The notes beneath the pieces are model-generated. The model made no database searches, was not told the DNA's origin, and saw only the letters and a list, made by a program, of their open reading frames with translations. Both the position numbers and the translations under genes were made by a program. Of a stretch of 64,000 nucleotides of DNA, positions 44,712-55,850 are shown one piece after another. This DNA comes from Synanceia verrucosa (lineage: Eukaryota; Chordata; Actinopteri; Perciformes; Synanceiidae): contig CM056551.1 of NCBI GenBank assembly GCA_029721515.1, positions 30,105,437-30,169,436 of the forward strand. Reading direction: 5' to 3'. Numbering within the stretch: the first letter of the stretch is position 1; every line of letters begins with the position of its first letter.

Positions 44712-44930
44712 CAGTTTGCCTTCCCTGCTCTCCTTCCTGTCGCATCCATGCTGCCTCTCCACGGGCGGCGCGCAGCTGCCGGAGCGCGACTCGATCAGAG
44801 CCGGAGAGAGGGAGCAGAAGGGCGGACTGGGGCTGGGGGGCAGCCCCGAATCCGGGCTGTCGAGCAGCCCCTCCCGGTTCTTTCCTTTCAGGCTGTCATC
44901 CATCGCTTGTAAATGTAGGTGCCCCACCAT
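44712..44930 (-). CDS. rflna: rflna exon 1 with start codon
   Basis: ATG at 44930-44928 and donor aaactg|gtgaga (phase 0). Encodes 73 residues starting MVGHLHLQAMDDSLKGKNRE and GLLDSPDSGLPPSPSPPF. This is the conserved refilin N-terminus (MVGHLHLQ; DSPDSGLPPSPSP), so this ATG was chosen over an upstream in-frame ATG at 45035. The end of the exon (residues 50-73) is less conserved. Confidence 0.95.
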
Positions 44931-45440
44931 TTCTGGGACGACTCGAGTCAAAAAACAAACCCAACAAACTCTCTGACGAGTTGCGCTAAAAGAAAAGATC
45001 CAGGGTGAAGCGTCTCCAGAGGACTCCTGCAACACAAGAGGGTTTCTATTTTTAGGAGATATGCATTAAACCAAGGTCCAGAGTGTGAGGACACAGTGAT
45101 TCAGCACGGGGCTCCTCCTGCAGCTTTACTCTACCTGCGCGACGCCAAGTGTCCACTTTTAATCCAAATATAATCCAAACAAACAGGCGAGAAAAAAACC
45201 ACTCAGACCTTTTAAAACACCTCAGTCTTAAAACCAGAGAGTATTAGTGAATTATTATTATGGATTTATGAAAAGAAGAACCAAAGAAACGCGCTAAAAC
45301 TGGCGCAGAATCCCAGAGCCGCTCGTGCGTCTGGCAGCGACCAGAGTGAGAGCTGCTCTGCTGGGTGCGCGCCTGGTGCGCGTTCTGGAGAGCTCCTTAA
45401 TGATCCTGCCAGGCGTTTTTTTCACCTGGATCCAGTCCAG
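44931..45440 (-). promoter_or_regulatory. rflna: rflna 5' UTR / CpG-richer promoter region (inferred)
   Basis: Upstream of the start codon, the bases to about 45400 contain many CpGs (for example gggtgcgcgcctggtgcgcg) compared with the surrounding AT-rich sequence. No TATA box or start site can be assigned with confidence. Confidence 0.4.
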
Positions 45441-46090
45441 CCCTGAAGACCTGGATCACTTCCATGTTAAACCGACAGGGGAGAGCACGTCCTCAAAACA
45501 CCACAGTCATTACGTTCATATTTATCACCAATCATTAGTCAATAATTGACATAATAATAATAATAATAATAATATAGGCCTACTATAGGACATAATTAAA
45601 GTATTCATACACGATAGCTATTAATTAGTCAGGTGATATTCGATGTTCATAATTATCATTAAATGGCTATTTAGCATCTAGCAGCTGTTCAGTTTATTCA
45701 GATAAAATAAGATAATCCTTTATTTTTTTTGCAGGCAAGGAGGTAGTCCTCTGCACTTAAGTTCAGTATATCAATATAGTGCTACTTTCTGGGGAATTAT
45801 TAGACACTTTGCTGCATTTATCTGTCAGCTTGAGTTATTTTGCAAACATAAAACAGGATGCGGTGCTATAAGTTAAACAATCCAGTAAGTAAAGCTGTTA
45901 AAATGTGCATTAAAGTGCTGCTAAATGGTGAAGCATTAATACTCTAATAATGACGTGATAATAAAATATATAATAAAACATTCTCTAAAGTGTCAGTTCT
46001 GCTCAAGATACAGGACTTTCACCTGAAATGCAGTATACGTTGTTTACACTGTGGTACTTTTACTTCACTCCTACATCACCTTTTTACTGA
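45441..46090. other. intergenic, AT-rich, upstream of rflna
   Basis: Contains an (aat)n run (45551-45573) and, near 45707-45735, 'aagataatcctttattt' text resembling the 3' end of a fish retroposon in reverse orientation. No gene was seen. Confidence 0.5.
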
Positions 46091-46097
46091 GGAACTG

Positions 46098-46441
46098 CAG
46101 GTCCACAGGTGAGTCCACAGGGGAGTCCACAGGTGAGTCCACAGCTGAATCCACAGGTGAGTCCACAGGTGAGTCCACAGCTGAGTCCACAGGTGAGTCC
46201 ACAGCTGAGTCCACAGGTGAGTCCACAGGTGAGTCCACAGCTGAGTCCACAGGTGAGTCCGCAGCTGAATCCACAGGTGAGTCCACAGGTGAGTCCACAG
46301 CTGAGTCCACAGGTGAGTCCGCAGCTGAATCCACAGGTGAGTCCACAGGTGAGTCCACAGCTGAGTCCACAGGTGAGTCCACAGCTGAGTCCACAGGTGA
46401 GTCCACAGCTGAGTCCACAGCTGAGTCCACAGGTGAGTCTG
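46098..46441 (+). repeat. 12-bp minisatellite with splice-donor-like units
   Basis: About 28 units of 12 bp, alternating gtccacaggtga and gtccacagctga, with 36/60-bp higher-order order. Sixteen units contain CAGGTGAG, a strong 5' splice site match on the + strand, and each also has a CACAG acceptor-like end. All frames stay open because 12 is a multiple of 3, so long open frames here are artefacts. Confidence 0.95.
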
Positions 46442-46639
46442 CAGCCGCTGGAGGGCGTCAGCTGCGTGTTCGCACAGGAGATGCTCCGGAAATGATGCGT
46501 TATTAATGTTTGCACACGGACCGCTGAGTTCACGGACCGCCACTTCCTGCTCGGTGGACCCGGATGTGGATACAGCTAGCATAGCATCACTCAGTGTAGT
46601 TATATTTAAAAAAAAATGGAGCTGTTGAAATTAGCGTGT

Positions 46640-46955
46640 GTTGAAGTGATTAATCCGCGTTTGGACAAAATGTGTTAGCAGAGAGGTGCTAACAGCTCAT
46701 GAAGAGGAAACTAAAGAGTCCTAACAAAGGATGAAACATGCTGATAAAATGAGATTAACCATCTTTTCTGACTCTGTCCAAACTTCTCAAACAAATAATC
46801 CACCAAAGAGCTTCGTTCAAGTGTGAATTTGTAACATGAAATGGACGAAAAGGAAAAGCGAAGTAACTCATTTTGGCAAGTTTGTCCAAGTAGAGTTACC
46901 GTCGCGTGGATTAATCGCGTTAAAGCGTCAATTTGTCCCGTCCGAAAAAAGTTGT
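46640..46955 (+). repeat. dispersed repeat family B, copy 3
   Basis: Shares gctgataaaatgagattaac, gactctgtccaaact and acaaataatccaccaaagag with 12780-12900. Its right end (tgtccaagtagagttaccgt...taatcgcgttaaagcg) is the inverse of the left end at 12640-12710. Confidence 0.7.
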
Positions 46956-46975
46956 AGTGTCTGTCCTAAATGATG

Positions 46976-47405
46976 AATGGACACCAGAGTGGACTGGTTC
47001 TACTGGGACCAGAGGGACACAGTGGACTGGTTCTACTGGGACCAGAGGGACAGAGTGGACTGGTTCTACTGGGACCAGAGGGACAGAGTGGACTGGTTCT
47101 CCTGGGACCAGAGGGACACAGTGGACTGGTTCTCCTGAAACCAGAGACAGAGTGGACTGGTTCTCCTAGAACCAGAGACAGAGTGGACTGGTTCTACTGG
47201 GACCAGAGGGACAGAGTGGACTGGTTCTCCTGGGACCAGAGGGACACAGTGGACTGGTTCTCCTAGAACCAGAGACAGAGTGGACTGGTTCTCCTGGGAC
47301 CAGAGGGACAGAGTGGACTGGTTCCACTGGGACCAGAGGGACAGAGTGGACTGGTTCTCCTGGGACCAGAGGGACACAGTGGACTGGTTCTCCTGGGACC
47401 AGACA
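46976..47405 (+). repeat. 31-33-bp minisatellite, ~13 copies
   Basis: Units gtggactggttctactggga plus ccagagggacaga (33 bp), with shorter forms (about 31 bp) lacking part of 'gaggg'. Open frames on both strands follow from the repeat. It starts 535 bp after the 12-bp array. Confidence 0.95.
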
Positions 47406-48009
47406 GGTGGACCGGACTTCATGGTGTTGTTCTTCAAACCGGTGAGTAGACCAACACTGACTGGACCTTCCGGTTAGTTACTGTTAACAACCAGGGTCGT
47501 TGCCTAGCAACCTAGTGCCTGTCCTCCATCCATCCAGCTCATGCTACTGTGGATTCTCACTGCAGTTCCACTCATTTGTGTCCATAGTTTCACTTTAATT
47601 CTCTGAGTTTTGTCTCTTCAGTGGCTCATTTAATTGAGGCTCCACTGAGGGAGGACATTAATGTGTATAAATGCTGCTGTTTGGACAGAGAGCTGATGTT
47701 GTTGTTGTTAATAAATCTCTTTTTATATCCTAAAATGTTCTTTAATTTAACATTAGTATCATATAGCATCAGCTCCCCCCTTGCCCTTTTAACATCTAGC
47801 AGTAATGTTTACTCAGACGAGTCTACATAACCTGCTTTTACACTTTTACCTTTATTTCAATACAGTCTCTTAAGTGCATTATTATAGTACACATTACAAC
47901 TTTGCATACTTGCTGCTAATTATCAGTGTGTAAGTTTAACTTGAATTAGCACATTTATTTTATATAAACATTTATCATTTGAGCTCGTCTCATGACTAGA
48001 AGCTATCAC
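47406..48009. other. intergenic, no gene seen
   Basis: Ordinary low-repeat sequence between a minisatellite and a retroposon tail. No open frame resembles a known protein. Confidence 0.5.
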
Positions 48010-48380
48010 AGATAAGATAAGATAAGATAATCCTTTACTTGTCCCACCAACAGTTACATTTCCATTGTTCCAGCAGAAAAGTGGATAAAGCAACAACATA
48101 ATAAGGAGCTCTATGAAATATAAGGAGCAGTGTCTTCAATAAACAAGGAGAATGAGTAGAAAAAATGAGGAGGTAACAAACAACAATAAGCAAACAGTTT
48201 CTGAGAAGAATGATGCGCAGGATGATAAGTAATGGAGAATAGTATTAGTACATATATATATAGTAATATAGAGAGAGGAGCAGAGCAGATGGAAAACAGT
48301 AACAAATAAACAACATGAAGTGTTGCACATGTTGAGAATAAAACAGTGATGTTGCACATTATGGGAGAGTTGCAGCAGTT
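48010..48380 (-). mobile_element. retroposon (LINE/SINE-type) 3' end, minus strand
   Basis: Read on the minus strand it ends in ggacaagtaaaggattatct followed by (tatct)n, the 3' tail style of fish LINE/SINE retroposons. The + strand shows agataagataagataatcct followed by ttccattgttccagcag. The 5' limit is uncertain. Confidence 0.55.
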
Positions 48381-50100
48381 CGCAGTTTGATGAAGTTATT
48401 TAACATTATTCAGATAATTCAGGAAACCGTCAGTGACACAGTTTGTTTTGGTCACTTGACGTGTTATCGAAGGATTACTGCAGTTATTTTTCATAAGGTC
48501 TTTGCAGGCGTCCGGCCTGGTGTATTTCAGGATGTGGGTGGAGATGGGCGGGAACGCCGAGCATCCACCAGTTATGACATGAAAGGCAGCAGACGAAGCA
48601 GACGGCAGCCATGTTGACGGTTCAGACGTTGGCTCTCAGCAGCAGCAGCTGTGCCAGAGAGGAAATCTGAGCGTAAATAAGAGCAGCTCTGAGCCGACTG
48701 TGTGTCTTAAGTGGTCGATGGTATCTTTGATGGTCCAGCAGCTCTCCATGGTGATTACCACGGATTGCCAGGAAATCATGCGTGATGTTTTTCTGTTTTC
48801 TCAGTTCTCATAAAAACAAAGATAACTCAGCGTTTGCCTTTGTTGTCTGGATGTTGGACCTAATTGCATGCCTGTTAAGCTTGTGCAGCTGTACTCCTGA
48901 ACTGTTTTCCCTCCTCTGTGTTATTGTTCTGGAGCGGTTTTTACTGGCGTTTCCCTCGTCAGGTGTGCGTTTGTGTCATGATGTCTTACAGAACCCATCA
49001 TGTTGATCCTCAGGCATTCAAGGGATTAGTGTTGAGATCTGGTTCAGATTAGCCATAAAATACCAGGACACAAGTGATGAGCCTGTTTGTGGGTGAAGGC
49101 GTGTCGACGAAGAGTTGCTCAATCACAGCTGAAGAACAAAACCAGAGAGCTCTGGAAACGACCACGCTGATAGTTTTATTCAGTATTTTACGCACATTAA
49201 AGGGTCTGTTCATCCAAATAGCAAAAAAAGCAAAATCAGTCTCACTTATCCGGTGCTCTGTAGCATCGGAGAGGTTTGGAAGTGTCAGTGTTTGCAAAAT
49301 TATTGCAAAATATTCTTTCTAGAGGTTTCAACAAAAGGATTATTTTCATTGTTGATTAAAGGGTCAATTATTTATCATCTTGATCAATCGATTAGCCGTT
49401 ATCCTCAACTCAAAGACATTCAGTGCACTGTCAGAGGAGAAAGAAACCAGAAAATATAATATTTATTTGAGAAGCTGCAATCAGATAATTTAGACTTTTT
49501 TTTCTTGAAATATTCTGTGATTGAACGGATTAAAGGATTTTTAAAATAGTTGCCAAATTCCAAACATCTAACGGGCTAGAAACCAGCCAGGAATATCCAC
49601 ATGTTAAGATAAGATAAGCTGGATGTTATCACGTTAAACTAATAAAAGTAGTTTTGTTGCCTAAACCTAAAGAAGGCTTTTTTTGCAGTACTTTAGTGCT
49701 TTAGTGATAGTTTTATTTCTGTTTTTTGCTTCTTCGTCAGTTTTTCTCACAGTTTCCACAAACAAATGAAAACGTGATATCTTGACCAGACTCTTAATGT
49801 TTTCTCCATGTGCTCGTATATAAATCAGTTTTGATTAGTTCAGTAACATGAAAATGACACCGCTGACCTCTCCCTTATGGATGGTGGATCCTGGACATTG
49901 TGGACGTCTTTGCCGTTCGCCAAGTGTCCGTCCTCGTTATGTGGGAGTTGATTGAAGAGTTCTGCAATCAGGATTCACTTCCTGAGAGCTCTGAGATCCC
50001 ACGAAGCTTTGCGGCAGAGGTTGTCGGCCAAGCCGTCTGCTGATGATTCATTTTTTTAGTGCTCAATCATCCCCCCCATCACTCACTTCCTGCTGCAGAC
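48381..50100. other. intergenic, no gene seen
   Basis: No coding gene. A dispersed 'atcaatcgattag' element lies at about 49330-49510, and 'gttgcctaaacctaaag' at about 49656-49675 is a single relative of the array at 52855-53410. Bases 48450-49010 are fairly complex. Confidence 0.45.
49330..49510. repeat. dispersed repeat related to 8540-8810
   Basis: Contains gattattttcattgttgatt, tcaatcgattagccgtt, cactgtcagaggagaaag and gagaagctgcaatc, as in the related stretch at 23945-24130. Confidence 0.5.
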
Positions 50101-52850
50101 ACACAAACATGTCAGAAATGCACATGAATACACAGAAATGGAGACACATTCCTGATCTGCACATATTTCTGGCTCGGCCTGCGTTCACGTAGCGCTGCCA
50201 GGCCAGCTGTGCGGACTGGGTCTGGACTGGGTCTGGACTGGGTCTGGACCAGTGGGGGGGTTAATACAGGTGTGGGTTTGTTTACATGCGACGGCGGTGA
50301 GACAAACAGATGGAATGAAGACCCACCTCTCAGATCTGTGTTTTCAGTGTTGAGCTCACACACTTATTTTTCTCCTGTGGAGGTGTGCAGTGTGTGACGG
50401 CGTGCACGTCGGTGCGTGTGCACGTGACGTCTGGAATAGCTCTCAATGTAAACAAACCGCAGGGAGGCCGGTCCTGGCAGGAAGGTTGTTTTGAGTCGAC
50501 GGCGACGTCACTGCGGTTCATGCCTCAGACTGAAGCGCCTCCATCTCAAGGAGGTGACTGTTCTGCTTTTCACACCATGTCCAGGTAAACACAGGGAGCA
50601 TCTCTGCTTTCTGTCTGTTAAGAGTTTCTAAATGTGCCTCTGGAGCCTGGCAGCATCTGGTTTTAATGGCTGGAGACCCCTGCCTGGAAGAAGACGAGCG
50701 TCAGCGCCCCCTCTGTCTGTTCCTGTAGACATAGATGGTCCAGAGCTGCCACCAACCACAGCGTCACTGGACCATGCCAGAGCTGAAAACAGGTCTAAAA
50801 GGTCTCCTGTAGGACGGCTCACTGGGTTGTAATGACGCTGGTACTCTTGTCATGCTGTCCTGTGACCACGCTCACTGACATACTGTCAAATTTAACATCA
50901 TTTTCGATGTAACAAAGAGAAACTGTGGCTGTTAAGCGTTAGCGTCTTGTTGCTCGCTCCACACAGACGAGACGGTGTAAACAGCGAGGCTGCTAAATAA
51001 GATAATATAATAAAATAGAAAAAAGATTCTATTCTAAATCAGCTAGCCTTCTGTTTGCTAATTACTTTATCAGCTGATGTTACGGATCAACCAAAGTTAG
51101 ATCCACACCATGTGACTTGTTAGCTTGCAGGCTAACTGTGAAGTAGCTGAGGTTATAGATAGTTACAACCTTGCTAGCAGAAAGCAAAAGCTACACCGCT
51201 TATTAGAGCAGTGCGATGTTACTGTATTATATATCATAGTACAATGTAAAAATGTCTACTGTAGGATATAATCTGTTTTTTATATGGTAATCTTAACGTG
51301 TAGGCTACTTGTTAGCTCTGTTGCCACGCTAACATTAACGTTACTCTGGTTGTTGTTTGGATACGTCATATAAAGCACAATCAGCTCTCTGTCCAAACTG
51401 CAGCATCAGAAAAAATACTATATCGAGAAATATATCGATATCGGGATCTAAAAGTAGCTATATCCAGATATAAAATTTTGTTCATATCGCACAGCTCTAC
51501 CGTTTATCGTAATACATAGGTTAGCATCATGGATCCTGCATCGTGCATGCTAACATGCTTAAACTAACACGGCAAATGTTGTAGGTCATAACGCGTTATT
51601 TATGGGTACTCCTTGTCAAATTGTTAGTAAATTATTTATCTTAAAATCAAGGCGGAGCACTGTCTAATTCATCGCTTCTGCGGTAGCTCATCTTAGCTTT
51701 GAAAAAATTACATGGAAATATTTTATTTCATCATTATTATTATTATTATTATTTATTTTGTTGCAAAATTATCTTGTATCTTGTGTTATAATATTTTGTC
51801 ATTTAAAATATGCATCATTTACCTGTATATTTAATATGCAGTGACAAATTATAGCAACATTTTATTTCACAAATTTTCCACAAATATACGATATAACAGA
51901 TAAAAATAGAAAGTAAAAGACAATCACTTGTATTTATTGCTGTTCTATGTTCGCATCATTACAACAGATATTTTGCAGTATAACTATAGATAAAATGTTA
52001 GAAGCTCTGTTATGTTTTGCAGCTTCTTAAAAATGTTATTTGGTGGAAGAGGATAGTGCAGGTTGCAGAGCTCTGGTTGAGTTGTACTGTTTGTCACTCT
52101 GTATTCCAGTTAATCTTCTGCACATTCATAAGCTGCACGTGGATGAATGTGAGCGTCTCGAGGTGACAGAGTTTCACTGCTCGGTCTTTTTGTGTAGCTC
52201 AGTGCAGTCGCCACACTCCATGACCTCCTTCCCAGACCTCCCTGAGGCGACACAGCTGTTGGCCTCGCATGCTAGCAGCTCATCGACTCTCAGCTGTAAT
52301 CAGTGATTCACCTGAACGCTGCTTCCTCTGACATGTTCGCTTCCTCGCAGCTTTGTGTGAACAGTCAGTAGGTAAACACCAGAATGGGTCGTGTTTAATG
52401 GGTAACAGCCAGATATGTGGCTGACTGTGACACGCATGGATCTATATTCTGCTTGGGTAAATACGCAAGGATCATTTTGACGCATCAGAAAATGGACTTT
52501 GAGTGCAGACAGTCAATAGGTGCTCATATGACCCACTGTCATCCTGTCAGACAAACAGCAGGGAGTGGAATCCATCCTGACACAATGTGGACAGAGTTAC
52601 AGTCTGAGCTTTGTGTCCGATTCTCTGTGTTATTTATTGACCAAACAAGGTGAGCAGGGGTCACAGGGGTCAGGCTGTTCTCACATCCTGTTCATAGCTA
52701 CACTTACCAACAGTAGAAAGCACCGGAATTCATATCCACAATAAACTAAACCTAAGTCGTTTTTGTCACAGAACTTCCATACTTAAATTATGCTGGTGTG
52801 TCGTATCTTATTATATATTTATATATATATCTTATTAAATATTTTCATGA
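50101..52850. other. intergenic, no gene seen
   Basis: Includes a 'ctggactgggtctggactgg' triplication (50215-50248), a 50630-50830 stretch with 'cgtcagcgccccctctg' that looks like a dispersed element, 'gctaac'-rich repeat text (51050-51340) and an AT-rich part (51700-51990). No exon is supported. Confidence 0.45.
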
Positions 52851-52854
52851 ACCA

Positions 52855-53410
52855 CAGTATTTCGTTGCCTAATCCTAACCCAGTCAACTTTTTCCTAATC
52901 CTAACCAAGCAGCTTTGTTGCCTAAAACTAAATGGTTTTGTTGCCTAAACCTACCTAGTCAATCTTTTCCTAATCCTAATTAGTTTTGTTACCTAAAACA
53001 TGTTTTTGTTGATTGAACCCAGTCAGTCTTTTCCTAATCCTAGCTAAGTAGGTTTGTTCCCTCATCTTTAGTAAGTGGTATCGTTCTTTAATCCTTACTA
53101 GGTAGATTTGTTGATTAAAACTATTTTTTTGTTGGCGAAACCTAGTCGATCTTTTCCTAAACCATACTAAACATTTTTGTTGCCTAAAACTAGTTTTGTT
53201 GCCTAAGCCTAACTAGTTGATCTTTTCCTAATCCTAAGTAGTTTTGTTGCCTAATCTTAAGTGGTTTAGTTCCTCAATATTTACGAAGTACTTTTCTTGC
53301 AGAAGCCTAACTAAGTAGTCTTGTTGCCTTATCCTAATGAAATCTAACCTTTCCTAATCCTGACTAAGTAGTTTTAACTGCCTAAACCTAACTAAAATGA
53401 GTTTTCCTAC
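52855..53410. repeat. degenerate 'gttgcctaaNcctaactaagtNg' array
   Basis: About 15-20 diverged units mixing 'ttttgttgcctaaacctaac', 'cttttcctaatcctaac' and 'tagtNgNttt'. Single relatives occur at about 49656 and 56945-56975. It superficially resembles telomeric CCCTAA but is far too irregular. Confidence 0.8.
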
Positions 53411-54092
53411 TGTCAGTTTTGTTGCCACTCAGGTGGTGTGTGAAGATCAGAGTTTATTTTTCAGAGAAAAAGGAGGACTAACCATTCTTAAGATACCATC
53501 TGAACCGTTGAACGAGTAAACAGCGAGTGGAGGAAGACGAGGAAGGTCACGGTGGGGTTGTGGACGAAGAGATAAGAGCTGTTTACGTTTCTCTTCCCAT
53601 TCATCTCCATTAAGAGTCATTCATCTCTGCACTGGGAGAGAAAAGCCTGCCCTTTGCCCTGCTCTCTGCCTTGAAGGCATCAACAGCAGCCCTGCCTGTT
53701 TGCTCTCTGTGTTTGCTCTCTGTGGTTTCGCTCAAGGCACAAAATCAACTGCAACAGTCTGAGATCAATGTCACGGTGACAGCAGTGATTCAGTCCACGT
53801 CGTAGGAAGATAAAACTTCCTCTTCACTGTCAGAGGGATGATGTTTTTTTCCTCCCTGGTCTGGATGATAGTTTAATCTGGTTTAATCTCTGACAGATTG
53901 ATCCAGTTATCAGTTATTATCCACTGAAGTTATTTCTGCCTCTTTCGGGGTTCATGAGCTCTCCACCAGGGAAGGTTGTGTTTCCCAGGGTGCCTTTGTG
54001 TTTGCCTTCTTGCCTGGAGGGATATAATGACAAGCGTGGACCACCCATGTCTGCTTTGGCCTGAATGTTATTTAAGGAATTCCCCAGACCTC

Positions 54093-54123
<31 letters not shown>

Positions 54124-54842
54124 AACCATAAGCTCCAGTTTGCCAACTTAAGCCAGTGTGATGAACCTTTATTTTGAAAGGTTGACACACAGACTTAAAA
54201 GCGATTACGCTGTAATAAGTGATTTTCTTTTTTTTTTTTGCACAAAACAAACTTTGTTTTTTGTTCTTTATTACTGGTTCTGTGTGCACTGACTGGGATC
54301 GTTGGTGGCAAACTTTTTAATAATTAGCTGAAATCTTCTCAAAATATTAATAATAGTTAAGTGAGTCAGGGCTTGATTTTGATTCTCTAATTTATGATTC
54401 CAGTAGAAAAACAGAAATAATTAGAGCACTTGCTCATTTGAACATATGTGCTTCAAGTCACCTCACATTTTGAGGAATGCAACTAAAAACTGAAAATAAA
54501 ACTCTGACACCATAAAGCTCTTGTGCAAATGAAGTACAGAAATAAAAATTATACTTACATGATAGTTTGTTGGAAAATGTCTGTGCCTCACCTACTCACG
54601 CTTCAATAGGAGTTTGAGCGGTTTATTGATATGAATATTTCTTTAATAAATAATGTACTTTGTAGCTAAACACATGTACTAATCATCTGTAAGTAGGTGT
54701 TAAAAATGAACGATTATCATTAATATTAATACTTATATATATATCTATTATAAAATAAATAAGAAAAAAACAGCCTTCAGTATGGCTGATCTGTAATCAG
54801 TCTCGATTCCTCCTCACTCCATTTCTCCCTCTTTGCCTCTGC
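53411..54842. other. intergenic, no gene seen
   Basis: A GT microsatellite at 54093-54120, a poly-T run near 54227-54238, and otherwise unremarkable sequence. Confidence 0.45.
54093..54120 (+). repeat. (GT)n microsatellite
   Basis: About 14 perfect GT units. Confidence 0.95.
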
Positions 54843-55319
54843 AGGGTCTTTAAAGACCAAACTGATCCTAGGTCAGATGAACCCCAGAGGCCGGCAGATC
54901 GGCCGTGGAGGACCGACCTGTCGACTCAGCAGGTTTCCAGAGGTACAAACTGTCATCCATGTGTTTCTATCTGCAGCGTCCTCATCGTACATGTGTTTCC
55001 AACTTGCAGAGCATCCTGGGTGAGACGCTCAGGAAGCCTTTAGTGTGGGGAGGTTCTCTCTTGATCTCACGTAGAAACGCAGGAAGCTGGATTTATGGGA
55101 TTTGTGGTCTAAATTTAGAAAAACACAGGCATGCATTGAGATCGCAACCAGTTTAAAAACATGAACAATAACCAGTAATAGAGAGTAATATGAAATATTT
55201 ACCACCACAAAAAGGGAGATGAATTCAGCTTATATTTAACCCTGCGTTGCCTCAACTTGAGTATCAGCACGTTTTAATTTGAAAATGCACCAAATGAAAA
55301 CTTTACCAGATTATATTTA

Positions 55320-55850
55320 ATGCTGTTACTGTGTTTAAGTAAAGTAATCACATTACAGTTACTAATAAAATAAAACTATATTTATAACAGGAGGACAGAA
55401 AAACAAACCAAACGTCTCTTTTCCTGTTTGATCAACTTTCAATATGACTTTGACTTTAGAGCTGGAGCTCATGGATGAGGAGGATGGAGGAGCTTTACTT
55501 TGAAATGATCAGGACTGTCTGTCCTCATTTTATTACAATAAGGAGCTTTACTTTGAAATTATCTGGTGTCTGTCCTCCTTTTATTGCATTACGGAGCTTT
55601 ATTTTGAAATTATCTGGTGTCTGTCCTCCTTTTATTGCATTACGGAGCTTTATTTTGAAATTATCTGGTGTCTGTCCTCCTTTTATTGCAATAAGGAGCT
55701 TTATTTTGAAATTATTTGCTGTCTGTCCTCCTTTTATTACCATAAAAAAACTTTATATAGTAGAAAATCATGGAGTTTGGAGACTAAAGTAAAGAAAGGG
55801 ATTCATTTTAAAAATGGACTAGTAATGTGTAATCCATTACTTTCCATTCC
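55320..55850 (-). mobile_element. 51-bp-array element, copy 2 (inverted)
   Basis: On the + strand it starts with gtaatcacattacagttact, then tgatcaactttcaatatgac (the inverse of the right flank of copy 1). Five units of 51 bp follow (55492-55745: ggagctttactttgaaatta, tctggtgtctgtcctccttt). Order and orientation are the reverse of copy 1. Confidence 0.75.

Larger units (their letters stand above)
38815..44930 (-). other. rflna: rflna (refilin A / FAM101A) gene, coding span
   Basis: Three coding exons on the minus strand give 220 residues (73 from exon 1, 36 from exon 2, one split codon, 110 from exon 3), close to the usual length of refilins. Refilin A binds filamin and organises actin bundles, including perinuclear actin. 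Family knowledge also links refilins to cartilage development. It lies tail-to-tail with ncor2, as RFLNA does with NCOR2 in human. Introns 1 (3.55 kb) and 2 (1.9 kb) both carry large minisatellites. Confidence 0.92.

Noticed and set aside
44931..45035. Upstream in-frame ATG of rflna at 45035 as the start
   Set aside because: The 35 extra residues have no refilin similarity, whereas MVGHLHLQ at 44930 is the conserved refilin start.
46051..46582. Five overlapping open frames of 119-168 residues
   Set aside because: All come from the 12-bp tandem repeat, which has no stop in most frames. The products are simple repeats such as GESTGEST or SPQVSPQL.
46933..47477. Trp/Thr/Gly-rich repeated open frames on both strands
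   Set aside because: Translation of the 31-33-bp minisatellite. The frames shift between unit types, which a real coding repeat would not tolerate.
52855..53410. Interstitial telomere sequence
   Set aside because: The units are 17-30 bp and irregular, with no run of the TTAGGG/CCCTAA hexamer.
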